A stretch of DNA of 64,000 nucleotides from Branchinecta lynchi. Its lineage: Eukaryota > Arthropoda > Branchiopoda > Anostraca > Branchinectidae. Below the pieces are notes generated by a model. That model searched no databases. It worked only from the letters and a program-made list of their open reading frames with translations, and was not told the DNA's origin. Location: NCBI GenBank assembly GCA_023053575.1, contig JAKZAP010000001.1, positions 27,546,533-27,610,532 on the forward strand, read 5' to 3'. The position numbers were made by a program, and so were the translations under genes. Below, one piece after another: positions 22,050-31,517 of this stretch. How positions within the stretch are numbered: position 1 is the stretch's first letter; every line of letters begins with the position of its first letter.

Positions 22050-24262
22050 ACAAGAGCTACGAGCTCATATGGCACTTGTACGAGTAGGCTGTACAAGAAC
22101 GACACCTCACTAATCTTTGCATTTGCCATATTTCACTATTTTCCATGTTCGTTATGCTCCGAAAGAGATTTCGCGTCTCATGTTACAGATGCGTAATACC
22201 GGTTATCTGGATCTGGATATTTAGTTTCACTCATTTCTGAATAGTTCCGGTATAGTCTTGATTGTCTGTAGAAGACGCACATGACTGTTCAAACTTTCAT
22301 CCCAATAAATCCATTTGTTTGATCCCTAGACGTGCTACACGATTTCCGGTACTCACTCTATCTCCACCTATCGTGGCCGAGTCTGGTTCAGAATAAAAAA
22401 AAAATCGACCACCTAAAGCATCTTCTTTTATACCATCTATCAAGTTTCACTCGAATCTGAGCATTTTTGGTAAGTTCCGGTACCCCCCCCCCCTCCCACC
22501 AACGTTGTTGGAGCCGGTTCGGGCCCAATCTCTGAATTCCCTGTTCCTGTCCATCAAGTTTTACTGAAATTGTAGCATAGCCTATCTGCAAGTTTCCAGT
22601 ACCCCCCCCCCCCCTACCTTGGCCGAATCCGGTCCGGACGCCAAATAACAAATATAGGCCGCATAAACTCGGCACTGTCGAATTTGCATCTCATTCGGTC
22701 CATCCGTTTGGTTTTTGTGCATGTCAAAAGTCCCCCCACCCCCAATTCCCCTAATCGTGGTCGCATATGGTTCGAACGCATGTTTTACATGTCGAGGCCA
22801 TCGATTCGTATCACCCATGAAGTTTCACTCGAATCAGACCACTCGTTTGCAATTTATAGAAGTCAAATTCCATATTTCTCTTCTCTTGCTCCCCAAAAAA
22901 TGCTCGGATCTAGGAACGGAAGTTTCCAGGGGTATGTTGTGTCAGGTTCTTAAGTCAAGATAATTCGGGTCGCTAATATGCCTGCAAAGTTTCTTTGTCG
23001 TTTTACATCTGGAACTATTCTAACTCACGACTGCCGGAATTCCAGGAAACCCCCTCCAACTCCCCCAACAGAGCCCCGAAACCATCTGGCTCCTTCAATT
23101 TCATCTAGGCCTAATGCTTGTTCCATCCATTAAGTTTCGTCCCAATCCTCTGCTTTTAGAGTTTCTTGAGTTTTCCACCCCCCCCCCCATCCCCACAGGT
23201 ATCGGACCCAACCCGGACGTGACACTGACCGTCCGAGGTGATAGCTCACCAGACAAGTTTCATTCAAATCCGATCACCCGTTCAAAAGTTATGCACACCA
23301 CTAGATTCCGGACACCCCATCCCACTCCCCCCACGATCGTCGGGTCGTGGAAACGGCTGTTCTCAAGTCAATCTGTTTGGATCCCTGACATACCTGCCAA
23401 GTTTCATCGCCCTAGGACATCAGGAAGTATGCCAAACTCGCGGAATCGCTAGAAATCCGGACTCCTCCAACTCCCCCCAGTGTCATCGGATCCGACCCGG
23501 ATTTAAAGTGAGATGTCTGAGACACGAAGTCATCCTAAATATCAACTTTCATCAAGATCCGATCACCCGTTCGCAAGCTAAAAATACCTCAAATTTTGGC
23601 TTCACCCTCCCTCCACTCCCCCCCCCCCCCAGATGGTCGAATCGGGGAATTGACGATTTCCTATTTAATCTGGTCGGGTCCCAGACATGCCTGTCAATTT
23701 CCATCATCCCAGCACATCAGGAAGCGCGGAGCTCGCGGGATCACCACAAATTCGGACTTCTCCCCCCCCCCCCCAACTCCCCCAAAGTGAGCAGATCCGT
23801 TCCGGTTATATCAGTCACGTATCTAGGACTTTTGCTTGTACTATCCACCAAGTTTCATCCGGATCCCTCCACTCTAAGTGTTTTCCAAGATTTCCGGTTT
23901 CCCCCTCCAACTCCCCCCAGTGTCACCGGATCCGGTCTGGATTTAAAATGGAGGGTCTGAGACACGAAGTCCTTCCATGTATTAAGTTTCATGAAGATCC
24001 GATCACCCGTTCGTAAGCTAAAAATATCTAATTTTTCCTATTTTTTCCGGATTCCCCCTCCCTCCACTCCCCTCCAGATGGTCGGATAAAGGAAGCGACA
24101 ATTTCTAATTTAATCTGGTCCAGTTCCTGATATGCTTGCCAAGTTTCATCGTCCTAGCTTATCTGGAAGTGCCCGAACTAGCAAAACCGGGACCGACAGA
24201 CCGACTGACGGACAGAAATAACAATCGCTATATGGCACTTGAGTAAGCTCAAGTGCCATAAA
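22050..24262 (+). mobile_element. Family A element, long diverged copy
   Basis: Opens CAAGAGCTACGAGCTCATATGGCACTTG (22051 on). It holds many diverged monomers with CAAGTTTCATC-type blocks alternating with poly-C tracts. It ends with GACAGACCGACTGACGGACAG and TCGCTATATGGCACTTG, then the hairpin closing at 24259. Here the stem is extended by compensated bases (ATGGCACTTGAG / CTCAAGTGCCAT, 24232-24259). The 240-codon plus-strand frame at 23238-23960 lies wholly inside the monomers and is an artefact. Confidence 0.85.
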
Positions 24263-24751
24263 AAATAATTTGCGGCATGGCAAAAGCCGTCATTTATATA
24301 CAAAGAAAGGACCTTCAGGGATAGTCTGAAGCACGTAGCAAACCACTTTCCTTGGGTGTGCATTGTCCCCAAGCTCAGGGGATGAACTGGATTAAGACTC
24401 CCGGGTCTGTGAAAACGAAAGATGAAGATATGATTGCGATTCGAATGAGTAAATGGCTTAGTGTTCAATCGGGAAAAAATGCCTGTGGCGGAATGTTTGT
24501 GACGAACAGTCCTGTCCTGTGACTAACTGTCGTGCGACGAATGATCCTGGGATGAAATTTCCGTAGCCCAGAACTGATCTGGGATTTGAAGATGAAGTCA
24601 TGTTTACGATTAGAATGAGGGAGATGGTTGGTGACGAAAGTTAATTGTTTCGCGTAACAAAATATTTGTTAGTTAGGCTACAGGTTCGTTTTTAATATTT
24701 TTTCTTCTTCTTAAACTTTTTCCGCTTTTCCCCCAAGGAGTGTTTCAGATT
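24263..24751. other. No exon found; probable TXNDC15 intron
   Basis: Lies downstream (on the minus strand) of exon 3 of the TXNDC15-like gene. I looked for the next thioredoxin exon here and did not find it. A short GTGACGAA/GTCCTG minisatellite is at 24490-24560. Confidence 0.35.
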
Positions 24752-24910
24752 CACGATGAAATTTTTGCATAACTGGTCGTAAGGAGTTGTACGAAAAAGT
24801 AACATGAAGGTAGTAACTATTGCCACTGCATGCTACCAAGATGCTACTACTAGCAAACTGGATGCTACTAAAGCACGACTGGATGCTACCGGACACTACT
24901 ACTTAAGATT

Positions 24911-27900
24911 AACATTCTAACCGATAATTCTAACAAGTGTAAATTTCCGATCCGATCGCTACATGTGAATGCGCAAGGGTTGCAAAGTGCATTCAATGAA
25001 CTTAAGTTCTTGCTTACATCTAGTCCTAAGGACATTGTCGGAGTTTGCGAAACTTTTTTGTCTACTAATACACCTCTTACAATGTTAGATCTGCCTCGGA
25101 TGAAGTGTATTTCACGTACAAGGTGTCAGAATATGAGAGGAGGGCAGATATTGTATATTCGTGATGACTGGTCTTTTAGAGTTCTTAGTGATTTTTCTGT
25201 TTTTGATGAAGGGTTATGTGAAACTATTTTTGTTGAAGTTAGCCCCTTGGGCTGTAACCCATTTATTTTTGGGTCTGTATATAGACCTCCGTCTGGCAAT
25301 CCTAAAAAAAAAATTTAAGTTTTTGAACCGCTGTTGAAAAACCTGGAAGCATCTAGGAAACCGGTCATAATCTCTGGTGATTTCAATTTTGATCTGTTGA
25401 ATCTCGATGTTGGCAATAATAAGGATTTTTTAAGTATGATGTTGTGTTCTAGTCTTCTTCCAAGTATATCTCTGCCAACTCGAGTTACAGCTAATACAGC
25501 TACACTATTGGATAACATATTTTATTCTCCTGATTTAGTTCATGCAACAGAATCGTCAGTAATTTTGTCTGACCTGTCAGATCATTTTCCGGTGAGTGTT
25601 CTTCTGGATTTGAAAAATAGTAATAAACAACTTCGTGATTCAACAATTAATAATTCTAAAAAACGATATGAATGGATTGATTATAAAATCCTTCGGCAGT
25701 TGACTGAGGATCATGATTGGAGTTCGGTTTATGATTCAGATGACGCTAATGCTGCATTTTCGAATTTTATTGATCAAATGATTCGACTGCGGGATAAGGC
25801 TTCCTCGACACGAGTTTTGCATGGAAAATTTGCGCAGAGATTTGACCCATGGATTTCAGAAGGTATTTTGGTATCACTAAAACATAAAAATAAAAAGTTT
25901 AAGAATTATTTAAAACTGCAGACACCTGAGTCTTTTGAAGAATATAGAGTTTACAGGAATAAGCTAAATTCAATTATAAGACATGGGAAGAGAAAATTTT
26001 ATAAAGATAAATTCTTGGAATATAAATCTGATATGAGAAAGACGTGGCAAATGATAAATGAAAAAATACGTCCTCATAGTCGTAAGAGTACTAGTGTTGA
26101 TTGCCTGGAAATAAATGGAAAAAAAATTACTGAGCCTAAAGATATTTTAAACGCTTTTGGAGATTATTTTAGTAATATTGGTTCTAGACTTGCATCGACT
26201 ATGAGTACGCAGCTGAATTCCCCTTTTATTCCAGTTAATGGGCAACATGCGGAAAGTTCGTTTACTTTTTCTGAGATTGCGCCTCAGGAGATAAAAAAAA
26301 CAATTGTGAAGCTTAAACAGAGTTTTTCTGCGGATGAATTTGTTTTTTCAGCACAAATTGTTAAACATATAGCGTCGAGCATTTCACCTTTATTGGCACA
26401 TATTTTCAATCTGTCACTTACACATGGGATTTTTCCTGAGCTACTAAAAAAAGCAAATGTTATAGCATTACCTAAAGCAGGTAGTTCAATTGATCCTTCA
26501 GATTATAGAGGTATTTCTCTGCTTTCGGTTTTTAGTATCATTTTGGAAAAAATTGCAAACAATCAATTACAAAAATACTTATTTGATAATAAGATTTTAC
26601 ACACTTCTCAATATGGTTTTATAAAGGGAAAGTCAACTGAACTGGCAATTCATGAGCTTTTATTGAATATAAATGATTCATTAGATTGTGGTCAACATGC
26701 TTTGGCGATTTTTCTTGATGTTGCCAAGGCGTTTGACACCGTAAATCATTCTTTGCTTCTTGCAAAACTTAAGTCTTACGGATTTTCAACACAAGCTGTT
26801 AATTTTTTTGCATCTTATCTTTCTGGGAGACGACTAGAATGTGTTGATAAATCCCGTGATCTTCGTTCAGATACTTTCCAGATTAACTACGGAGTACCTC
26901 AGGGCTCTGTCCTTGGGCCTATTCTATTTCTTCTTTTTATAAATGATTTACCGGAAGTTTTGCCTCTTTGTAAAATTATAATGTTTGCTGATGATGTAGT
27001 AATTTTTTCTTCTCACCGGGACCTAGCAGTTCTTTTCCAGAACCTTGAAAGCACGTTACTAGCTGTATCTGATTGGTACTCAAGGAATTTACTAGCTCTT
27101 AACGAGAAAAAATGCCAATATATGTTATTTTCGCGTACTGGATCAGTCAGTTCAGATAGCTTCTCTCTTTTGTTAAATGGTCTTGAATTAAAAAGGGTTG
27201 ATCAGTTTAAATACCTTGGTGTAATTTTAGATGAAAATTTGTCGTTTCATAAACATGTGAAAACACTATCGTTAAAAATTTCCCGAAATATTGGTATGCT
27301 ATCACGTCTTCGTTATTTTTTTCCTAAAAATATTCTAAAATCAATTTATTATTCTTTTGTCCACCCATATTTTCTTTATTGTATTTCTGTTTGGGCTTCT
27401 ACCTTTTCATCTGTATTTAAACCTCTCCAAATACTCCAGAATAAAGCAATGAGGATTCTTTTTAATGTTGAATACATATCTTCAGTTAGACACATATATG
27501 GGACTTCAGGAATATATTCCTTGGATCAACTTCATACAATTTCTATTTCTAATATTTGCCATGATTATCTATACAATAGTTTACCTTCAAATTTCTCTGG
27601 TATTTTTCCAACTAATTCCCAATTTCATAATTATCCAACCACTCATCGTTCAGATTTTTCGTGCGAATTGGCCATATTCCTGTTCAGCGCTTCCAAGCGG
27701 ACTAGTTTCTGTTAATCCCCCTATGCCTCATCGTCAGCACTTTGATCAGACATGGTAAAAACAGACCCACAGGTTAGTGAGTGGAAAACCTGTCATCTGT
27801 GTCCCAGCTAATGGAGGTTTTGCATATCTAAGCAGTGAAAGTGACCCACTACCCTATGGAACCGACTTTTCGCTATGTCTACACAAATGATGGTTATGAG

Positions 27901-28102
27901 ACAATGTGGGACTAACAGAAACTAGTCCGCTTGGAGCGCTGAACTGTAATAAGGCCAATTTCGCCCTACGTCAAGAGCGAGTTTCAGCATCCGTCACACT
28001 GGGCCAAAAATCTGGAACTCAATTCCAGTATCAGTGCGAGAATGTAGCAATAAGCGACAGTTTCTAAAATTACTGAAAAAAAATTTTACGACGCGTAGTT
28101 GA
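24911..28102 (+). pseudogene. LINE endonuclease-reverse transcriptase with one stop and one insertion
   Basis: From 24911 the frame reads an AP endonuclease: LHVNAQGLQ, then the metal-binding Glu in VGVCETFLS, then YRPPS. A single in-frame TAA (25316-25318), just after a nine-A run, interrupts it. The same frame continues with SGDFNFDLL and the SDHFP motif (25577). RT motif A is FLDVAKAFDTVNH (Asp at 26717), motif B is GVPQGSVLGPILF (26891), and the catalytic motif is FADD (26984). The open frame stops at 27715, but only because a 302-bp MITE sits at 27663-27964. Beyond it the family's normal C-terminus resumes in the same frame class (SIRHTGPKIWNSIP), ending at TGA 28102. CR1/Jockey-like by motif style. 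Reverse transcription is the family role; this copy should be inactive. Confidence 0.9.
27663..27964. mobile_element. 302-bp MITE inside the LINE's C-terminus
   Basis: Left end GCGAATTGGCC..TTCAGCGC..CCAAGCGGACTAG is mirrored by the right end CTAGTCCGCTTGG..GCGCTGAA..GGCCAATTTCGC. About 57 bp are strongly inverted, with weaker inverse similarity for another 25 bp. It separates two parts of one RT reading frame, which fixes its borders to within a few bases. I could not see a clear target duplication. Confidence 0.85.
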
Positions 28103-28456
28103 GCAATTTCTTTTGTTTTTGTTCTCTTTTTGTTGATGTCAAAATGTAGTTAGAAGACGGCTTTTTATTTTATTTTCGTTGTGCAACATTGTCAGTGCTA
28201 AAGTATGCCACCAGGCATGTGCACTGGTCCGTGATTTTTATCCATGTTTGTTGTAATTAAATACTACTACTACTAACACAGTCGTGGGCATGTGAAATCA
28301 AAGTATTCCATACTACTTCTTATAACTACATGAACCTTTTTCGTACAACCACCATACCAACTGCAAAGTCAAAGATTTTTTCATCGGGTTCTAAGGGAGG
28401 AACGAGTGTTAGAATAATAGAAGAATACAATAAGAAATCCAAAAAGAGATTCTAAC

Positions 28457-28659
28457 CTGTGATGCTTTATCGAATCAACAGCTAGGACGGGGACTCCCGG
28501 AAATGCGCGTGGGAGGGCATTGACCTGAGGTGCCGCTCTTGCACTGTGGTGGCACCAGGACGCAAAAAAGTAAACAATAGCACATGGAGCAACGGTAGAT
28601 CTGCTAGTGACATTGGGATCGTGAGAAAGCAGTGAGTTCAGCTGTGTTCCGTTAACTAT
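28457..28659 (-). CDS. TXNDC15: TXNDC15-like exon 3 (thioredoxin core)
   Basis: The acceptor is TTGTTTCCAG before ATAGTTAACGG. The exon is stop-free for 67 codons plus 2 nt (phase 2 exit). The donor is CACAG then GTTAGAATC. It holds the W-C-H-H-S motif (codons 35-39 of the exon) and the ALPRAFPGVPVLAVD beta strand. The downstream exon should open with 1 nt completing the split codon and encode the cis-proline strand. It was not found between 19.6 and 28.4 kb. Confidence 0.88.
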
Positions 28660-31458
28660 CTGGAAACAAGATCATGTTAAAGCATTAAAAATGTAAGAAG
28701 CTAGAGGCTAGTTAGATAAAGGAGACCGGAGATAGTGGTCACCGCGGTTGGTTGGTATTATGAAAACTTGATTCCACCTCCTCTAACATCCTGCGTCTCT
28801 TTAGGAATGTTGCCCGTTGCCCTTAATAGGCTATGCTATATAAATAAAAAAAAATAGCTTTTGGCTTTTAATGCTGGGATGCCGTAACTGTTTTTTTTAG
28901 CAAGAACACTGTTTTGGAATTTGTCAATTCGAGGGTTTGTTGTGATTATTTGTAAGCAAAACCCTTGAGATAAGAATAATCATGGGCCCTTGGAAATCAC
29001 GAGAATCTATCGGTTGGTAAAAAGTATATTATTTTTGCACTTGGCTGTGAGAATGCGCACTTTAAGGGCACTAGAAAACCATCTGCAATAAAAGCTCTTG
29101 AAGCAAAAATGATGATAGGCTCATTGAGATCATGAAAATATATATTTTGCTCAAAAGTAGGCTATAGTTTGTACTTTAAGGGATTCAGTTGTAAGCAAAA
29201 CCTTTTAGACAAAAGTAATCACGGGCCCTTGGGGATCATGAATATATGGTTTGGTGAAAAGTTTTTTTTTTACTTTTTGGTTAAGATGCGCACTTTAATA
29301 GTGCTAGAAATTCACTTTGAAGCAAAACCCTTCTGTCACAAAGATCATGAGCCTTGAAACCATGAAATGTAGGTTCAGATGCGAACTTTAAGGGCGATAG
29401 AAATTTATTTCTATGCAAAAGTCTTGAGGTAAAAATATCATGGGATCACGAAAATGTAAATTTAGCTTAAAGTACTTTAAGGGAAGCATGGTCGGATCTG
29501 TGAAGTGACAATTTCTAAGCCTGTCTAGTCAAGTATAGTGTTCAAGACCAAGTTTCATCGTCCTAGAACATATGGAAGCACCTTAACTTACGATCACCGG
29601 AATTCTAGCCCCTCCCCCTTCAGCTCCCCCACAGTGCCCGAATCCGGTCTGATTCTACCACTGACGTATCTAGGGCTTGCGCTTGTTCTTCCCACCAAGT
29701 TTCATACCGATCGCTCCACTACAAGATTTTCTCTTCCTCACAAGATTTTGAGTTCCTCCCTCACCCCCCACCCCCAAAAACACACACACACACATTCATC
29801 AGATACTGTCCGGACTTGAATGGTACATTTGAGACATGAGGTCTTCCCAAATATCATGTTTGATCAAGACCCTATCACCCGTTCGAAAGTTGTGTATAAC
29901 CTATGTATAACCCTCCCCCCCCCCCCCAGATGGTCGGATCGGTCAAATGAAAATTTCTAAGCCAATTTTGTCAAGTCTCTTATAACTAAGCCAAGTTTCA
30001 TCGTCCTGGCACATCTGAAAGTAGCTTAGCCCGCGATCACCCGAATTCCAGACTCCCCCTTTAACTCCCCCCACAGTACCCGAATCCGGTCCGGTTCCGT
30101 CACTGATGCATAGGGATTGTGCTTGTTCTTTCCACTAAGTTTCGTCCCAATCACTCCGCTCTGAGCGTTTCAAAAGATTTCTGGTTCCCCTTTGCGACCC
30201 CCCCCCCCCCCCTTCACACACATTCATCGAATCAGGTCAGACTTAAAATAGGACATCTGAGACTCGAGGTCTTTCCAAATATCAAGTTTCATTAAGATTC
30301 GATCACCCTTCCAAAGTTACACATACCTCAAGATTCCGGATTCCCCCTCCCTCCACTCCCCCCACGGTGGTCGGATGGGGGAAGTGACTACTTCCAAGTT
30401 AGTTCGATCGTATCCCGGATATGCCTGCCAAGTTTCATCGCCCTAGCTCTTCCGGAAGTACCCTAACGCAAAAGAACGTAAAGAAACATGATCAGGGGGA
30501 AATAACACGAACGAAAAAAATATTCAAGCGTCATTCAGACGAACACACATGAGAGGGTGACGCGCATACGCAGGTTCGGACTGAAGATGTGAGACTGCTG
30601 AAAATGTGGGTCAAAAATCGCATAGTTGAAGCAAGGTTTCAACGCCAGAAAAAACAGCAGGCTACTGCTAGTTCCTACTCATACAGATATAATAGAAGTT
30701 TCGGCCAGAGTTTTTGCCAAACCCCACACTAATAAAAGTATAATACAATCCCAAACCCTCCAAACTAGTCCAACCATCTTGTTCCTATAAACAACACAAT
30801 CTGGTCCAAACATCCTGGTATGATGGGAACTGCAACTTTGCTATGTCCCTCTTTGTTAAACAGTGTTACTGACAAATCTGTTACTGTGTGGGGTTAGCAC
30901 AGAAAAAGACAATAATCCACTAAAGTTATACACCAACATTCTTACCTTAACAGAGGGGCTTTCTGAGTTTTCTGTCCAGCTTTCAAGAATGGAATTACTG
31001 CAATGGACTTTCTTTGATGCCAACGCAACAAACTCAGTGGTGTTATCAACAAATGAACTATTTTCAGCTCCAATGGAACTGTCAACTGTTACTTCTAGTG
31101 GTGTGTGGGCTTCTTCTGATTCCTCTGAACTATTAGCTTCTAAGGCATCGCATACATCTTCACTACACTTCGCGCTTTCATTTTCTAGGTTCACTTGCAC
31201 CTCAGGCTCCACAACAGCCTCTGGTTCTACATTTTGGCTATTTAAAATCCAACCATCACCTTTAACTTCGGTGTGATGTGTTACATATACATGACTGCTG
31301 ACCTCCTCTGTAGCAGAGGTGGATGAAAGCAGAAGGTATGAGACTAAGGAAAGGAAAATTGTCTATTAAAAGTTAAACAACACACATTAACTATAAGGCA
31401 GCAACTCACAGACAGAACAAGACACAGTCTATAGCTCTTCCTTTACACTCCCACTCAT
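28457..31458 (-). CDS. TXNDC15: TXNDC15-like thioredoxin-domain protein, exons 1-3 (partial gene)
   Basis: Three minus-strand exons join in phase: 31458-31447, 31362-30946 and 28659-28457. The product starts with a signal peptide (MSGS, then a hydrophobic IFLSLVSYLLL run, likely cut after TSA). A Glu/Ser-rich linker of about 125 residues ends near the conserved KVHC. The thioredoxin fold follows, with VKIVNGTQLNSLL, IVYFFASWCHHS (active site C179-H-H-S182, a CxxS form) and NALPRAFPGVPVLAVD. The last segment matches the vertebrate family pattern 'FNSLPRAFP..HFLALD' as I recall it. TXNDC15 is a single-pass membrane protein of the secretory pathway and is linked to cilia (a Meckel-syndrome gene in humans). 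The rest of the domain, the membrane helix and the stop codon lie in exons I could not find. The introns hold family A, TIR and LINE insertions. Confidence 0.82.
28880..30475 (+). mobile_element. Family A-related element in a TXNDC15 intron
   Basis: 28900-29480 is a loose tandem array of roughly 90-130 bp units with GTAAGCAAAACC, CTTTAAGGG and ATCATG(G/A)GCCCTTG; the same units occur at 40070-40500. From 29480 it runs into family A monomers (GCATGGTCGGATC, CAAGTTTCATCGTCCTAG, poly-C tracts, CACACA). It breaks off at CGGAAGTACCCTAACGC (30470), before the GACC tract and hairpin. It lies wholly between exons 2 and 3 on the opposite strand. Confidence 0.75.
30946..31362 (-). CDS. TXNDC15: TXNDC15-like exon 2 (signal core and acidic linker)
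   Basis: Exactly 417 nt, phase 0 at both ends, with no stop in 139 codons. The acceptor is TAACTTTTAATAG and the donor TCTGTTAAG then GTAAGAATG. It begins with the hydrophobic core of the signal peptide and continues through an acidic Ser/Glu-rich segment (ANSSEESEEAHTPLEV). Near its end is KKVHCSN, in the place of the family's conserved Cys before the thioredoxin fold. A 137-codon frame on the opposite strand is its shadow. Confidence 0.82.
31447..31458 (-). CDS. TXNDC15: TXNDC15-like exon 1 (start codon, 4 codons)
   Basis: CCAAAATGAGTGGGAGT followed by GTAAAG gives a start codon in a fair context and a phase-0 donor. An 84-bp intron (31446-31363) joins it to exon 2 and completes a textbook signal peptide. 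The start was chosen because exon 2 has a stop immediately before its acceptor and no ATG of its own ahead of the hydrophobic core. cDNA would be needed to be certain of this exon. Confidence 0.62.
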
Positions 31459-31517
31459 TTTGGATACTATGTTGCTTCCCTGGCAGAATAAAGCTCTGCA
31501 ATAGACTGATAAGTTGC

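Larger units (their letters stand above)
24910..28275 (+). mobile_element. Non-LTR retrotransposon nested in a TIR element
   Basis: Carries an endonuclease and reverse transcriptase (separate entry), a 3' UTR, and a terminal TACTACTACTA tail (about 28259-28275). It sits inside the CCCGATG TIR element. That element in turn lies in an intron, on the opposite strand, of the TXNDC15-like gene. The 5' boundary is approximate, because the host repeat and the element meet near ACTACTTAAGATTAAC. Confidence 0.85.
24752..28388. mobile_element. CCCGATG TIR element, copy 2, split by a LINE
   Basis: Left part 24752-24909 starts CACGATGAAATTTTTG and carries the GGATGCTAC units of the family. The right part, about 28276-28388, resumes with CACAGTCGTGGGCATG and ends GATTTTTTCATCGGG. 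The two halves align end to end with the uninterrupted copy at 56772-57065. The outer 2-bp direct repeat TT (24750-24751 and 28389-28390) is retained. The sequence in between is a non-LTR retrotransposon that inserted into it. Confidence 0.85.

Noticed and set aside
23238..23960. A 240-codon plus-strand open frame.
   Set aside because: It lies entirely within family A monomers. Its residues (KFHxDPxTLS, PPTPP) are translations of the CAAGTTTCATC and poly-C blocks, and the frame changes between monomers.
25300..25334. A frameshift at the A9 run in the LINE.
   Set aside because: Both sides are in the same frame; the only interruption is an in-frame TAA at 25316-25318.
30863..31276. A 137-codon plus-strand frame opposite the TXNDC15-like exon.
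   Set aside because: The minus strand has matching splice sites, phase, signal peptide and homology. The plus frame is its antisense shadow.
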